Assembly: GCA_001313365.1 (NCBI GenBank)
Contig: BBFS01000021.1
Location: 1-53,606, forward strand
Origin: Paenarthrobacter nitroguajacolicus JCM 14115
Lineage (GTDB): Bacteria > Actinomycetota > Actinomycetes > Actinomycetales > Micrococcaceae
Reading direction: 5' to 3'
DNA: 53,606 nt
Shown: piece by piece, positions 1 through 9,082 of the stretch
How positions within the stretch are numbered: the stretch's first letter is position 1
Layout: each line of letters begins with the position of its first letter
Notes under the pieces: generated by a model
The model's input: the letters and a program-made list of their open reading frames with translations, nothing else
What the model was told of the DNA's origin: nothing
Database searches by the model: none
Position numbers and translations under genes: made by a program

Positions 1-262
1 CCGCCGGTTCCGCGTCCGAGGTGCGGGGGGGCTGCTGGGCCGCGCGGCCGCGGAAGGCGACATGGAGGAAAACGCGTACGACGGCGTGGTCCGCTTCCGC
101 CTTCGGTTGGCGCAGGGTGCCCGACTTGCACCGGGGGGGTTGCTGAAGGAAATGCACGACGCCGGCGCTCCCGCCCAGTCGCTCGAACTGAAACCACCCA
201 CGCTGGACGACGTTTTCCTGGAATTGACCGGCCGCAGCCTGCGGGAAGGAGCTGAAGTCTGA
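1..262 (+). CDS. ABC exporter ATP-binding protein, C-terminal end (partial)
   Basis: Only the last ~85 residues of a DrrA-type ATPase are inside the window; the Walker motifs lie upstream. The visible tail contains the PTLDDVFLELTGRSLR stretch, typical of the C-terminus of daunorubicin-resistance-type ABC ATPases (family knowledge). The frame is open from the left edge. The stop overlaps the ATG of the next gene (TGATG at 260-264), so the two are translationally coupled as an ATPase/permease pair. Two G runs (around 25-31 and 140-146) make the exact reading frame upstream uncertain. Confidence 0.8.
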   Translation, partial: RRFRVRGAGGLLGRAAAEGDMEENAYDGVVRFRLRLAQGARLAPGGLLKEMHDAGAPAQSLELKPPTLDDVFLELTGRSLREGAEV

Positions 263-1079
263 TGATTGAACAAGCGGTTGCCCCCCCGGGTGTTGCCCTC
301 CAAAGGCGGGGACCACGCAGCGTAGTCACTGACACGTGGTTCGTTTTCTGGCGCGAGATGCTGCTGCCGCTGCGGGATCCTTTCTCGCTGATTTTCTCCC
401 TGATCCAACCGCTGGTTTTCCTGGGGGGGTTGTTCGGGCCGCTGCTCGGCTCAGCTGTTGGTGCCCCCGGCCTTCGGTGGCCAGTCCACGCTGCAATGGT
501 TCCTTCCTGGAGTGGTGGTGATGATCGCACTGTTCGGCACCTCCATGACCGGCTCCAACCTGCAGTACGAACTCATGACCGGTTCCTACGAACGGATCCT
601 GGCCACGCCGCTCTCCCGGTCTTCGCTCATGATCGGCCGGGCGCTGAAGGAGTGGGCTCCCCTGGTGTTGCAGGGTCTGCTGATCTCCGTGGTCTGCATT
701 CCCTTTGGTTTCGTTTTCTACCTTTGCATGTGGTGCTGGGCTTGGTCATTCTGGGCATCTTCGCATCGGGCTCGGCGCGCTGTCCTATGCCCTTGCCCTG
801 GTCTCGCAGAACAAGGAATGGATCTTCTGGGGCGTGCAGCAAACGCTGCTGTTCCCGCTGATGATCCTTTCCGGCATCATGTTGCCCATAGAAGCCGGTC
901 CGGGGTGGATGAAGGTGGCAAGCCTCTTCAATCCCCTGACCTACCTGGTGAACGCCGAACGGGAGTTGTTTGCCGGACGCATTGGGATGGACACGATGTG
1001 GGGTCTCGTGGCCGCCGTGGTGACGGCCGCCGTCGGACTTGTAGTGGGAATCCGGACCATCAGCCGGAATACCAACTGA
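262..1079 (+). CDS. ABC-2 type exporter permease (DrrB-like), frame-broken
   Basis: Membrane subunit of the exporter whose ATPase precedes it. The N-terminus has WFVFWREMLLPLRDP and a first hydrophobic segment; the middle carries TGSNLQYELMTGSYERILATP, and the end has LMILSGIMLPIEAGPGWM followed by a last membrane segment. These are hallmarks of ABC-2 permeases, usually ~260-290 aa with six membrane spans. The reading moves between frames at the G run near 425-431, near 715-725 and near 770. Continuity of the conserved parts argues for sequence errors rather than a dead gene. The substrate is unknown; drug or lipid export is the usual role of the family. Confidence 0.82.
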
Positions 1080-1091
1080 CGGCCTGTTTCA

Positions 1092-2794
1092 CTACAGGTG
1101 CAGCCGGGACACCGCCTCCTGGCGCATGTCCACCTTCCGTACCTTCCCGGACACAGTCATGGGGGGGAAGGACTCACGGACGTCGATGTAACGCGGGATT
1201 TTGTAGTGGGCCAGCTTTCCGCGACAGTAATCGGCCAGGTCCTCGGCAGTCAGCGTCTCAGTACCCGGCTTGAGGATGATGCACGCCATCAGCTCCTCTC
1301 CATACTTCTCGTCGGGAACACCAATCACCTGCACATCCTGGATGGACGGGTGGAGATACAGGAATTCCTCGATCTCGCGCGGGTAGATGTTCTCTCCACC
1401 GCGGATCACCATGTCCTTGATCCGTCCCTCAATCACTAAATAGCCTTCCTCATCCATGCGGGCGAGGTCGCCGGTGTGCATCCACCCCCCCTCAGCGTCG
1501 ATTGCCTCTGCCGTTTTGTCCGGTTGGCCCCCCCAGTAGCCCTGCATCACCGAGTAACCCCCCCGCGTGCACAGCTCACCGATGACCCCCCGCGCTCTAC
1601 CACTTCACCCGATCCCGGATCGACAATGCGGCTCTCAAGGTGCGGCATAGTCCTGCCCACCGTGCTGGTCCGCTGCTCCAGGGTGTCCCCCCCCGCACGG
1701 GTCATGGTGGACACCGGCGAGGTCTCGGTCATGCCGTAGCAAATGGCGACGTCAACCATGTGCATCTCATCGATGACCCGGCGCATCACCTCCATGGGAC
1801 ATAAGGAACCGGCCATGACTCCGGTACGCAGCGTGGAGAGATCATAGGAGTTGAAATCCTCCAGTGCGAGCTCGGCAATGAACATGGTGGGCACGCCATA
1901 CAGGGAAGTCCCGCCGAAGTCCTGAACTGCTTCCAACGCCGCCGACGGGTTGAAACCGCGGCCCGGAATGATGGTCGCCGCCCCCCCAAAGCTCAGCGCA
2001 TTCAAGTTCCCGATCACCATGCCGAAGCAGTGGTAGAACGGCACGGGGGATCACCACACGATCGTGCTCGGTGTAGTTAAGGAGTCGGCCGATCGAGTGC
2101 CCGTTGTTGAGGATGTTGTGGTGCGTCAAGGTGGCGCCCTTGGGGGGGAACCCCCGTGGTGCCGGAGGTGTATTGCAGGTTGATGGGGTCGTGTGGGTCA
2201 AGGCCGGCCATGCGGTCCCGAAGCGCTGAAAGCCCGACGCCGTCTGCCCGGGTCAGGAGTTCACCGTAGGTGAGTTCGTGGTTGGCTTCCGGGACGCCCG
2301 CAGTGAGTCCCAATTCGGGCTCTCCCGGGAGGAAGACGATCTCCCGGAGGTCGGGACAGTTGCGGGCCGCATCCCTGGCCATGCCCACGTAATCACTGTG
2401 CTTATCCGATGGCGCTGCCACCAGCATTCGCATGCCATTCTGCTTCACCACGAACTCCAGCTCATGGCTCCGGTAGGCAGGGTTCACGTTGACCAGCACC
2501 GCACCGATCTTGGCTGTGGCGTACTGAAGAATGGTCCACTCGGCGCAGTTGGGACTCCAAATGCCGATCCGCTCGCCCTTGGCCACGCCCATGGCGAGCA
2601 TGGCGCGGGCGAGGCGATCGACGTCGTCGTTAAGCTTTTGGTAGCTCCAGCGGCGGGCGTCACCGCCCGGCACCACGGCCGCTTCGATCAGCGCGTCCCG
2701 CAGGGGGAAACCGGGCCGCGATGCGCTCAAAATTGGCGCCAATGGTCTCTTCGAGCAGCGGGACGTCAGTGTCTCCGGCAGTGTAGGACAACAT
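1092..2794 (-). CDS. AMP-binding acyl-CoA synthetase (fatty-acid CoA ligase type), frame-broken
   Basis: Activates a carboxylic acid to its acyl-CoA with ATP through an acyl-adenylate. The start at 2794 gives [20 protein letters not shown], the usual N-terminus of this group. YTSGTTG, the AMP-binding P-loop, is near 2165-2185. The C-terminal domain keeps [38 protein letters not shown] and the late SGKVRK with the catalytic lysine. About 550 residues, normal for the family. Breaks fall on C/G runs near 1560, 1590, 2045, 2140 and 2705. It converges on the ABC permease and is divergent from the small monooxygenase at 2878. A medium- or long-chain fatty acid is the likeliest substrate (inference). 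Confidence 0.88.
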
Positions 2795-2877
2795 GACGGA
2801 ACGCTACCAAGGGACGGCGCGCAACAGAACCGTAACCGCCTCCAGCAGCGCCGTGTCCTGCCGGTAGGGTTGGAGCC

Positions 2878-3157
2878 ATGAGTGAACCCATTGACCTGCA
2901 GGCCACGTTCATCCCCCAACGAAGGCGAATTTTTCCGCGTGAAGCTCGCCCTGGAAATCGCGATCGACGAGGTCGTCAACGAGCCTGGCTGCATCCGCTA
3001 TGAACTGACCGAGGCCACAGAAGAGAAGCTAGTCCTGACTGAGCGATGGGAATCCGAGGAGCTTCTGGAGAAGCACTCCAAGGGCATCGCCGTCCAGGAC
3101 CTGAACGAGTCCCTCAGCGCACTGCTCGCCGAGCCGGTCAAGCTGGAACGGCTCTAG
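2878..3157 (+). CDS. Antibiotic biosynthesis monooxygenase-domain protein (ABM/YgiN-like)
   Basis: Small protein of about 92 residues. The ATG at 2878 reads MSEPIDLQATFIPNEG, then an extra C in the run at 2916-2920 shifts frame into EGEFFRVKLALEIAIDEVVNEPG. The CIRYELTEATEEKLVLTERWES core and the C-terminal LLEKHSKG segment match the ABM fold (a ferredoxin-like dimer; quinol monooxygenase or heme-oxygenase-like relatives). The specific substrate cannot be told. Expressed divergently from the acyl-CoA synthetase, with an 83 bp shared upstream region. Confidence 0.7.
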
Positions 3158-3212
3158 GCTCTACCTGCTTCAGACCGGCGAAATCGCTGCAAGACTGCGA
3201 GAACGCCTTAAA

Positions 3213-3251
3213 CGCATCGAGGTCGCCGGATTTTTCCGGCGACTCGATGCG
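3213..3251 (-). terminator. Hairpin downstream of thioredoxin
   Basis: Arms at 3213-3229 and 3236-3251 pair (CGCATCGA...CCGG against CCGG...TCGATGCG), with one bulged base and a T-rich loop. On the minus strand the hairpin is followed by TTTAAGG. It lies between the convergent stops of the monooxygenase (3157) and thioredoxin (3289), so it probably ends the thioredoxin transcript and may work in both directions. Confidence 0.6.
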
Positions 3252-3288
3252 TTCCGGCGCGCTCGATGTTTCGAGCGGCCGCTTAGTC

Positions 3289-3667
3289 TTAGTTTTCCTG
3301 AGCCTCGGCACGCGCCTTGGCAACGTGGGCGTGGACCTCTTCCATGTCCAGGCCCTTCACGGCTCGATGACCTGCTCCAACTGCGGACCGTTGAGGGCTC
3401 CCGGCTGCGAGAAGACAAGGACCTTTTCACGGAATGCCATGAGCGTCGGGATGGATGTGATCCCGGCTTCGGCGGCGAGCTGTTGCTCAGCCTCGGTGTC
3501 TACCTTCGCAAACACGACGTCAGTGTGCTTTTCTGAAGCTGCCCCGTACGTGGGGGGGCGAACTGACGGCACGGGGCGCACCAGGCCGCCCAGAAATCCA
3601 CCAGGACAATGTCGTTGTCCTCGATGGTCGATGCGAACTGTTCTCCAGTGATGTCAACTGTAGCCAT
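3289..3667 (-). CDS. trxA: Thioredoxin, frame-broken
   Basis: Cytoplasmic dithiol-disulfide oxidoreductase. From the ATG at 3667 it reads MATVDITGEQF, then IVLVDFWAAWCAPCRQFAP with the redox motif WCAPC at about residues 30-34. The thioredoxin core continues with VVFAKVDTEAEQQLAAEAG and the cis-proline segment ITSIPTLMAFRE. The tail (VKGLDMEEVHAHVAKARAEA) is recovered only after restoring one lost base near 3364. A C run near 3548-3554 breaks the frame next to the active site. About 125 residues, slightly longer than E. coli TrxA because of the C-terminal helix. Confidence 0.9.
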
Positions 3668-3786
3668 GCTTCCACGGTACGCGACCCTGCCCGCTAAGTC
3701 CCGTTGAGGCGGGCCCTGTTCGCTTCCCGCGTCACCGGGAATAAAGGGACGAACTGCATATCACGGCAACCCCTTGATCCAGATTG

Positions 3787-3796
3787 AACAGCTGTT
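3787..3796. promoter_or_regulatory. Palindrome upstream of TetR gene
   Basis: AACAGCTGTT is a perfect 10 bp palindrome 13 bases before the ATG of the TetR regulator. It could be its autoregulatory operator; position and symmetry are the only evidence, and TetR operators are usually longer. Confidence 0.3.
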
Positions 3797-3809
3797 TAGT
3801 GTATGAAAC

Positions 3810-4489
3810 ATGCGTTCAAACGCAGAAGATCTCACCACCCGGGCGCGCATCCGCGACGCCGCCATCGGCCTGTTCGGCCGTGAAGGATTTGCCCGCGCCA
3901 CCGTCAGGGCGGTAGCCGCTGCTGCGGGAGTCAGCCCAGGCCTGGTCATCCACCATTTCGGTAGCAAAGACGGGCTCCGCGACGCTTGCGACCAGCACGT
4001 CCTGGCCCAAACAGCAACGCAGGGTCGCGAGAAAACCCACCCGGAGTCCACGCGGCAACTCATCCAGGATTACCTCAACCACCCCGACCAATACTCGGAC
4101 GAGATCGCCTACATCCGTCGTGTCCTCAGCGATGAGTCCGAGGCAGGTGACGCCTTCTTTGATGCCGTGGTCAGGCAGACCCAGGACATCATCCATGCCG
4201 GAATCGAAGCCGGCACCATCCGGAAGTTCGACGACGCCCGGTCCACCGCCGTCGTCATCGCCTCGAACAGCCTGTCGATCCTCATGCTGGGCCGGCATCT
4301 CTCACGGACGTTGGGGGGGACAGTTGCCCCGGAGCCGCAAGGCATGGGCCCGACCTTCTCCGGCAACTCACCCTGCCCGCCCTGGAGATCTACACACACG
4401 GCTTTTACACCGATTCGCGGTTCCTGGATGCGGCCCGCGACGCCTTGCAGCAAGACAGCACCAGCGCCGGAAGGGAGCATGCACTGTGA
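3810..4489 (+). CDS. TetR-family transcriptional regulator
   Basis: DNA-binding repressor of about 225 residues. The N-terminal HTH is clear: TRARIRDAAIGLFGREGFARATVRAVAAAAGVSPGLVIHHFGSK split over residues ~9-52, with the recognition helix in GVSPGLVIHHFGS. The ligand domain follows (RQLIQDYLNHPDQYSDEIAYIRRVL). A G run at 4313-4320 shifts frame; the tail is then LEIYTHGFYTDSRFLDAARDA, ending at the TGA of 4487-4489. It overlaps the GTG start of the ABC ATPase at 4486, so it probably controls its own exporter operon. Confidence 0.88.
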
Positions 4490-5424
4490 CCCAGGCAATC
4501 GTCGTCGAGGGTTTGCGCAAGAGATTCGGAGCCCGGGAAGTCCTCCATGGGCTCGACTTCGCAGTGGAACGCGGGACGGTGTTCGGCGTCATCGGGCCGA
4601 ACGGAGCGGGCAAGACCACCACCATGCGCTGCCTTCTGGACATCATCAGCCGAGCGCGGGGGGTCCATCTCGGTGCTGGGACAGGACCCGCGACAGGCAG
4701 GCACTGCCCTTCGCCGCAGGATCGGCTACTTACCCGGCGAACTGCATTTGGAAAACAGGACCACGGGCCGGCGCATGCTGGAGCACTTCGCAGCCATCAG
4801 CGGACCCGTTGAGCAACGGCACGTCATCGAACTCGCCGAGCGGCTGAACCTTGACCTCGATCGCCAAACCCGGAAGCTCTCCAAAGGCAACAAGCAGAAG
4901 CTCGGACTGCTGCAGGCCTTTATGCACAAGCCGGAACTCCTGGTGCTCGACGAACCCACCAGCGGCCTGGATCCCTTGGTTCAGCAGGTATTCCATGCGT
5001 TGGTTCGTGAAGCCCTGGATGACGGCGCCACGGTATTCCTCAGCTCGCACGTCCTCAGCGAAGTACAGCAGGCCGCCGACGCGTCGCCATCCTCCGCGAC
5101 GGCGAAATCGTCACCGTTTCCACCGTGGAGGCGCTCAGGACGGCAGCAGTCCGGCAGCTTCGGTTCAGTAGCACCGGGACGGAACCGCACGACGTCGGCG
5201 CGCTGCTGGCCAGGGTGCCCGGCGTCGCCAACGTGGCAGTACGGGAGCTCAAGGCCGACGGTCACGCCGCCGGAACAGTTGAGGCTACGGCAACGCTCTC
5301 CGGCGTCGTCCAGCCCTTGATCCAGGCGTTGTCCAAGCTGAACGTGACGGATCTGGTCCTTGAAGAACCCGATCTGGAGGAAGCCGTATTGACTCTCTAC
5401 ACGGCACAATCCGTGGGGGAATGA
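4486..5424 (+). CDS. ABC exporter ATP-binding protein
   Basis: ATPase subunit of about 310 residues. The GTG start at 4486 gives VTQAIVVEGLRKRFGAREVL and overlaps the TetR stop. Walker A is GPNGAGKTTTMR (~residue 40); the signature region reads LSKGNKQKLGLLQAFMHKP, followed by Walker B LLVLDEPTSGLDPL and the H-loop FLSSHVLSEVQ. A C-terminal extension with EEPDLEEAVLTLY is typical of ABC-2 exporters. Frame changes lie near 4660 and 5080. The stop overlaps the ATG of the permease (ATGA at 5421). Confidence 0.9.
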
Positions 5425-6278
5425 CCACGATTCCGGGAAGCTACATGCTTCGGGACGCCGGGCGGAAGGAGCACACCGTGCCTAGGGTTCTCCCATTGTT
5501 CACCAAGGCCCTGACTGACTCGTGGCGTTCAACGGTGGCATGGGCACTGGGCTTGTCGGCGGCGTGCATGCTCTACCTGCGCTGTATCCCTCGATCGGGG
5601 GCAGTGCGCAAATGCAGGACCTGATCAACGCGCTTCCCCCCCCGAAATGACCAAAGCCCTGAACTACGATCAAATCGCTTCAGGCCCCGGCTACACCCAA
5701 GCCACCATGTTCGGGCTGATCGGCTTCCTGCTGATGTCCATGGCTCAGTCGGCTGGGGGGGCGCCGCGGCCGTGGGTGGCGACGAGGAATCCGGATTGCT
5801 GGAACTGACGCTCGCCCACAGTGTCACCCGGGTGCAGGTAGTCCTCGAGCGTGCATTGGCCATCGTGGTGCGTGTCGCGCTGCTTTCCGTTCTCGTTTTC
5901 CTGCTGGTGCTGGGACTGAACGGGCCCTCGCAACTAAGCATCGACGTCGGGCATCTCGCCGGAGCGGTTCTGCTGTTCGCCGCCCTTGCGCTGCTCAGCG
6001 GGACAGCTGCGCTTTGCCCCGCTGAGCGGCCGGAAAGTGTATGGGATCGCGGCGGGCGCCGCCGTGGCCGTCCTCGGATATGTGTTCAACGCAGTGGGGC
6101 GGCAAAGTCCCGACGTCGAATGGTTGCTGAACCTTTCGCCCTATCACTGGGCGTACGGCAACTCCCCCTGTGGCAAACGGGGCCGATTGGGGGAGCTGCC
6201 GCGGGACTGTATGGCATCTCCGCAGCCCTGATCGTGCTCGGAGCGGTGGCACTGCAGCAACGCGACGTGGGGGTTTAG
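5421..6278 (+). CDS. ABC-2 type exporter permease, frame-broken
   Basis: Membrane partner of the preceding ATPase. Segments across three frames join into one permease: LFTKALTDSWRSTVAWALG, then ATMFGLIGFLLMSMAQSAGG, SGLLELTLAHSVTRVQVVLE, a long hydrophobic stretch, KVYGIAAGAAVAVLGYVFNA and a final span ending in ALQQRDVGV. The SGLLELTLAHPVSR-like cytoplasmic loop is characteristic of exporters in TetR-ABC operons of actinobacteria. Frame breaks lie near 5580, 5640, 5755, 6010 and 6165. The stop overlaps the convergent thioesterase stop at 6275-6278. Confidence 0.8.
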
Positions 6279-6819
6279 CTCCACACGTGCGGGGCGGGAC
6301 GACGCGCTCCGGGAAGTGCATTGTTTTCGCGCACTCGTGGATCCACTCGGGCAGTTCCAGTTCAGCCGGCGGCGCGCCGAACTCGGCAATGATTTCTTCC
6401 TGGGAGACAGGCTTGCCCTTGTGCACCAGGCGGGTGGCGATGTGTGCCCGTGCATAGATTTCACCGTCCACCACCATGCGTTGTTCGAAGTAGATGGCTT
6501 TGCTGTCCAAGCCAATGATGCGGGTCTCGATGGTGTATTGCTGCCAGAGCTGCAGCGATTTGCGGAAAGCGATGGTCTCACCGGCTGCCACCGGGCTCCA
6601 ACCCCGCTTGCGCATTCTTGTCCAGATGCCGCTGCGGACCATGAGGTCGAAACGGCCGAGGTCCATGAGCGAGAAATACATACCGTTGTTGACGTGCATC
6701 GCGATGTCGATGTCAGTGGGCAGAACCCGCAAAGGCAGCGAGGATTCTTCCCAGACACCCAGGGGCGAACGCTTGGATGACGTGAACAGCAGCATGAGGG
6801 TACGAAGAAGCAAGTGCAT
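6275..6819 (-). CDS. Acyl-CoA thioesterase, hotdog fold (4HBT-like)
   Basis: About 180 residues. The ATG at 6819 gives MHLLLRTLMLLFTSSKRSP. The hotdog signature TDIDIAMHVNNGMYFSLMD (~residues 36-54) has the catalytic aspartate/asparagine region of 4-hydroxybenzoyl-CoA thioesterase relatives; later come SLQLWQQYTIETRIIG and AIYFEQRMVVDGEIYARA. The frame is intact until about residue 172; I take the stop at 6275-6277, where a one-base change restores a normal ending, but the last residues are uncertain. It hydrolyses an acyl-CoA of unknown chain type. A palindrome lies just upstream of the start. Confidence 0.82.
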
Positions 6820-6827
6820 GGCTCAAT

Positions 6828-6843
6828 GTTACCCGTCGGTAAC
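6828..6843. promoter_or_regulatory. Palindromic operator GTTACC-N4-GGTAAC
   Basis: A perfect 16 bp inverted repeat sits 9 bases upstream of the thioesterase ATG. TTACC-type palindromes are common binding sites of TetR regulators of acyl-CoA metabolism in actinobacteria (general knowledge), which would fit the thioesterase. Its closeness to the start codon suggests a short or absent leader. Regulator unknown. Confidence 0.5.
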
Positions 6844-6997
6844 TTCATGGGGGGAATATGCAGACCACATCGCGGACCCGGCTCATAGCCCAAAGACCGT
6901 TTATGTACAACGATTGCACTAACGTTTACCGCCGGTTCATGAAAGACGTGCACAATATCTGAAACTCATATTGATCGAACGCATAAGGGGGGGACCT

Positions 6998-7219
6998 TTG
7001 AGCACGCTGCAAACCGCCAGGCCGCAAGGCGACGTTTGGCCGGAACTCTCCCGCCACCAGAACGTGGTCCTCCAGGATGCCCGCGGCAACCGCATCGAGG
7101 GAACCATCGATGGCATGACCAATGACCGCAGCACGCTGTGGATCCAACTGAAAGGCGGCTTGGGCCGCCAACTGATTCACCACTTGGACGGCTACTGGCT
7201 GGAGACACCGGCCGCCTGA
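6998..7219 (+). CDS. Small conserved-looking hypothetical protein
   Basis: Unbroken ORF of about 73 residues if started at TTG 6998, which has the G-rich AAGGGGGGGA ribosome-binding stretch just before it; a TTG at 6971 is the alternative. The product contains NVVLQDARGNRIEGTIDGM and STLWIQLKGGLGRQLIHH, suggesting a small beta-rich, Sm-like fold. No family was recognised. It lies before the potassium channel gene on the same strand. Confidence 0.6.
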   Translation: MSTLQTARPQGDVWPELSRHQNVVLQDARGNRIEGTIDGMTNDRSTLWIQLKGGLGRQLIHHLDGYWLETPAA

Positions 7220-7257
7220 AAGCTGTTGAGTACTTCCGCGGTGGCTAGTATTCCCGT

Positions 7258-8019
7258 ATGACTCAAGCGCGATACAGGGACCTCGTTGAATGGCCCCCTC
7301 ATGGCCACGGCACTGATTTTCCTCACGGCTTACGCGTGGCAGGTCATCGGTCGCGTCACCGGCCCGGAGGCAGTACCTTTCGAAGTTGTTCTCTGGATCA
7401 CCTGGGGAATTTTCGCCTTGGACTACTTCGTCAATCTCTGGCTTGCCGAAGACCGGATGCGCTGGTTCCTGTGGAACCTGCACGAACTCCTGATCGTGGT
7501 ACTCCCGTTCTTCCGGCCACTCCGGTTGCTGCGGCTGGTCACGTTGCTCTCCGTCCTGCAACGCACCGTAGGAGAAACCCTGCGCGGACGCGTCGCCACG
7601 TACGTAGCAGGAGCAGCCGCGATGCTCATCCTCATCGGAGCACTGGCCGTGCTGGATGTCGAACAGAACGCACCCGACGCCAAGATCGTCACCTTCGGGG
7701 ACGCCGCGTGGTGGGCCATCACCACCATCACCACCGTGGGCTACGGCGACCTCTACCCGGTAACCCCCCCATCGGCAGGATTGTCGCTGCGGCCCTCATG
7801 ATGAGCGGGATCGCGGTCCTTGGTATCGTGACAGCCTCCATTGCTTCCTGGCTGCTTCAACGAATCGAGGAGAACGCCGAGGGCGTAGCAGCGGCAGCGG
7901 AAATCAAGGCCGCCGCGGCCGAGGAACCCGTCCGCGCCGAGATGGCCGACCTGGTGACGGAGATCGCCGCGCTACGAATGGAGATCGCGGAGCTCCGACA
8001 AGCGACGGAGCGCCGCTGA
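7258..8019 (+). CDS. Voltage-gated-type potassium channel
   Basis: About 252 residues. A frame change near 7290 and another at the C run 7766-7772 split the gene, but the order is intact: MATALIFLTAYAWQVIG (S1), a helix with FALDYFVNLWLAEDRMRWF, the arginine-bearing S4-like FFRPLRLLRLVTLLSVLQR, S5, the pore with selectivity filter TTVGYGD (~7730-7750), and S6. It ends in a charged coiled-coil with repeated AE/ME heptads (AEMADLVTEIAALRMEIAELR) that may drive tetramer assembly. The family conducts K+ across the cytoplasmic membrane. Confidence 0.9.
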   Translation: MTQARYRDLVEWPPHGHGTDFPHGLRVAGHRSRHRPGGSTFRSCSLDHLGNFRLGLLRQSLACRRPDALVPVEPARTPDRGTPVLPATPVAAAGHVALRPATHRRRNPARTRRHVRSRSSRDAHPHRSTGRAGCRTERTRRQDRHLRGRRVVGHHHHHHRGLRRPLPGNPPIGRIVAAALMMSGIAVLGIVTASIASWLLQRIEENAEGVAAAAEIKAAAAEEPVRAEMADLVTEIAALRMEIAELRQATERR

Positions 8020-8387
8020 CGGACCCCCCCGGATTGTTCGGATACCCCCCCGCCGGTCAACGCTCTGTCATGCGGACAACCCCCGGGATTGGGCCAGCCG
8101 TACCGTCACCACCAACTCTGAACACTAATGTCACGTGACGCGCCGTGGCTTGCGGTGTGTCACCCCGCTTGCAGGTCCAAAGTGGGTGGTAGCCGCACAC
8201 CCCTGCGTTCGTCCTGACCCGCTGGCGACACCCACATTCGCCAGGGACCCGGATCCCGACTAGCGCCACCCACATTCGCCAGGGACCCGGATCCCCGCTG
8301 GCGACACGCGGAATCGAGTGTCGCCGCCGCATGTGCGCGGCACGAACGGATATGAGTGTCCTCAGGCGGCGCGAGGGCACACGAAAA
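8020..8387. other. Gene-poor intergenic stretch with palindrome and repeats
   Basis: No convincing gene is seen between the channel stop and the terminator hairpin of tRNA-Tyr. It holds the perfect palindrome GTCACGTGAC at 8130-8139 and the tandem repeats described at 8223-8310. Short ORFs here lack a start with a ribosome-binding site and any recognisable product. Confidence 0.6.
8223..8310. repeat. Two tandem ~38 bp direct repeats
   Basis: The unit starts (T)GGCGACACCCACATTCGCC and continues AGGGACCCGGATCC. Two adjacent copies (about 8223-8261 and 8261-8299) are nearly identical, differing at GCGACACCC versus GCGCCACCC. A third, partial copy (CCGCTGGCGACACGCGG) follows at about 8295-8310. 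Parts of each unit are self-complementary (TGGCGA...TCGCCA), so each copy can fold. It resembles a small intergenic repeat element; two copies without regular spacers do not make a CRISPR array. Confidence 0.65.
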
Positions 8388-8416
8388 AATCCCCGGAACC
8401 AGTGGTTCCGGGGATT
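8388..8416 (-). terminator. Rho-independent terminator of tRNA-Tyr
   Basis: Arms AATCCCCGGAAC (8388-8399) and GTTCCGGGGATT (8405-8416) are perfect complements around a 5-base loop. On the minus strand the hairpin is followed by TTTTTT (8384-8389). It begins 10 bases after the 3' end of the tRNA. Confidence 0.88.
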
Positions 8417-8425
8417 CTCCTTGGG

Positions 8426-8507
8426 TGGCAGATGAGGGATTCGAACCCCCGTAGGCGTTGCCAGCTGATTTACAGTCAGCCCCCTTTGGCCGCTCGGGTA
8501 ATCTGCC
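8426..8507 (-). tRNA. tRNA-Tyr (anticodon GTA)
   Basis: On the minus strand the acceptor stem GGCAGAT pairs with ATCTGCC, the anticodon arm is CTGACTGTAAATCAG with anticodon GTA, a long class-II variable arm follows, and the T arm contains GGGGGTTCGAATCCC. 82 bases with discriminator A; the CCA end is not fully encoded. Followed by a strong terminator. Confidence 0.97.
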
Positions 8508-8635
8508 GAACTTCAAAAGAAGATCACTTCCGGAGACCGTTTCTTTTAGATCCGGTAACCGAAGGCAGAGACAACCTTACAGAACTTTCTGCGAAGAATC
8601 TAATCGGCCACAGACACCCGGGAATTAGCGCTATT

Positions 8636-8902
8636 TCAGGCTTCCCCGAGGATCCGGCCGGCCAGTTTCGCTTCGAACTTTTCGGCTTGCTCGGCGGTGA
8701 TCTGGTTGAGCTGCACTGCGCGCAACAAGTCCGCGTGCACTCCGTCCATCCGGGCAGTAGCGTCGGGAACCGGGCTCAGGACGATCGATGCGGCAACAGC
8801 CGCGGCAGCTACGGCACTGGCTGCGGCGACTGCAGCCGTGCCAATGGAGCCTGCTGCTGCAGATGCGGATTTGCTGATGGACTGGACGGCCTTGCTGCTC
8901 AT
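8636..8902 (-). CDS. Small alanine-rich putative membrane protein
   Basis: Unbroken ORF of 88 residues. The ATG at 8902 is preceded by GGAGGATC at good spacing. An Ala/Val-rich hydrophobic stretch (GTAAVAAASAVAAAAVAAS, ~residues 20-40) may be one membrane span. It is followed by VHADLLRAVQLNQITAEQAEKFEAKLAGRI, a helical tail with the look of a coiled coil. Family not recognised. It is one of very few uninterrupted genes in the window. Confidence 0.65.
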   Translation of the reverse strand: MSSKAVQSISKSASAAAGSIGTAAVAAASAVAAAAVAASIVLSPVPDATARMDGVHADLLRAVQLNQITAEQAEKFEAKLAGRILGEA

Positions 8903-9082
8903 GCTGATCCTCCGTGGATGCGTTCTTCCAACTGGTACAACTCTCGACCAGCAGCCTCTGTTCCAACCCAGCATGTGCTGTGAGCGAACTGTGAAAGAAG
9001 TCCACGGCCCTAACCCACGCCTTCCGTACTAGGCTGGATGCCAGACCAACCCGCCCTCACAGCCCCCAACCTAAGGAGAGTC

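Noticed and set aside
8223..8310. CRISPR array
   Set aside because: Only two full copies and one partial, directly adjacent, without spacers of constant length and without cas genes.
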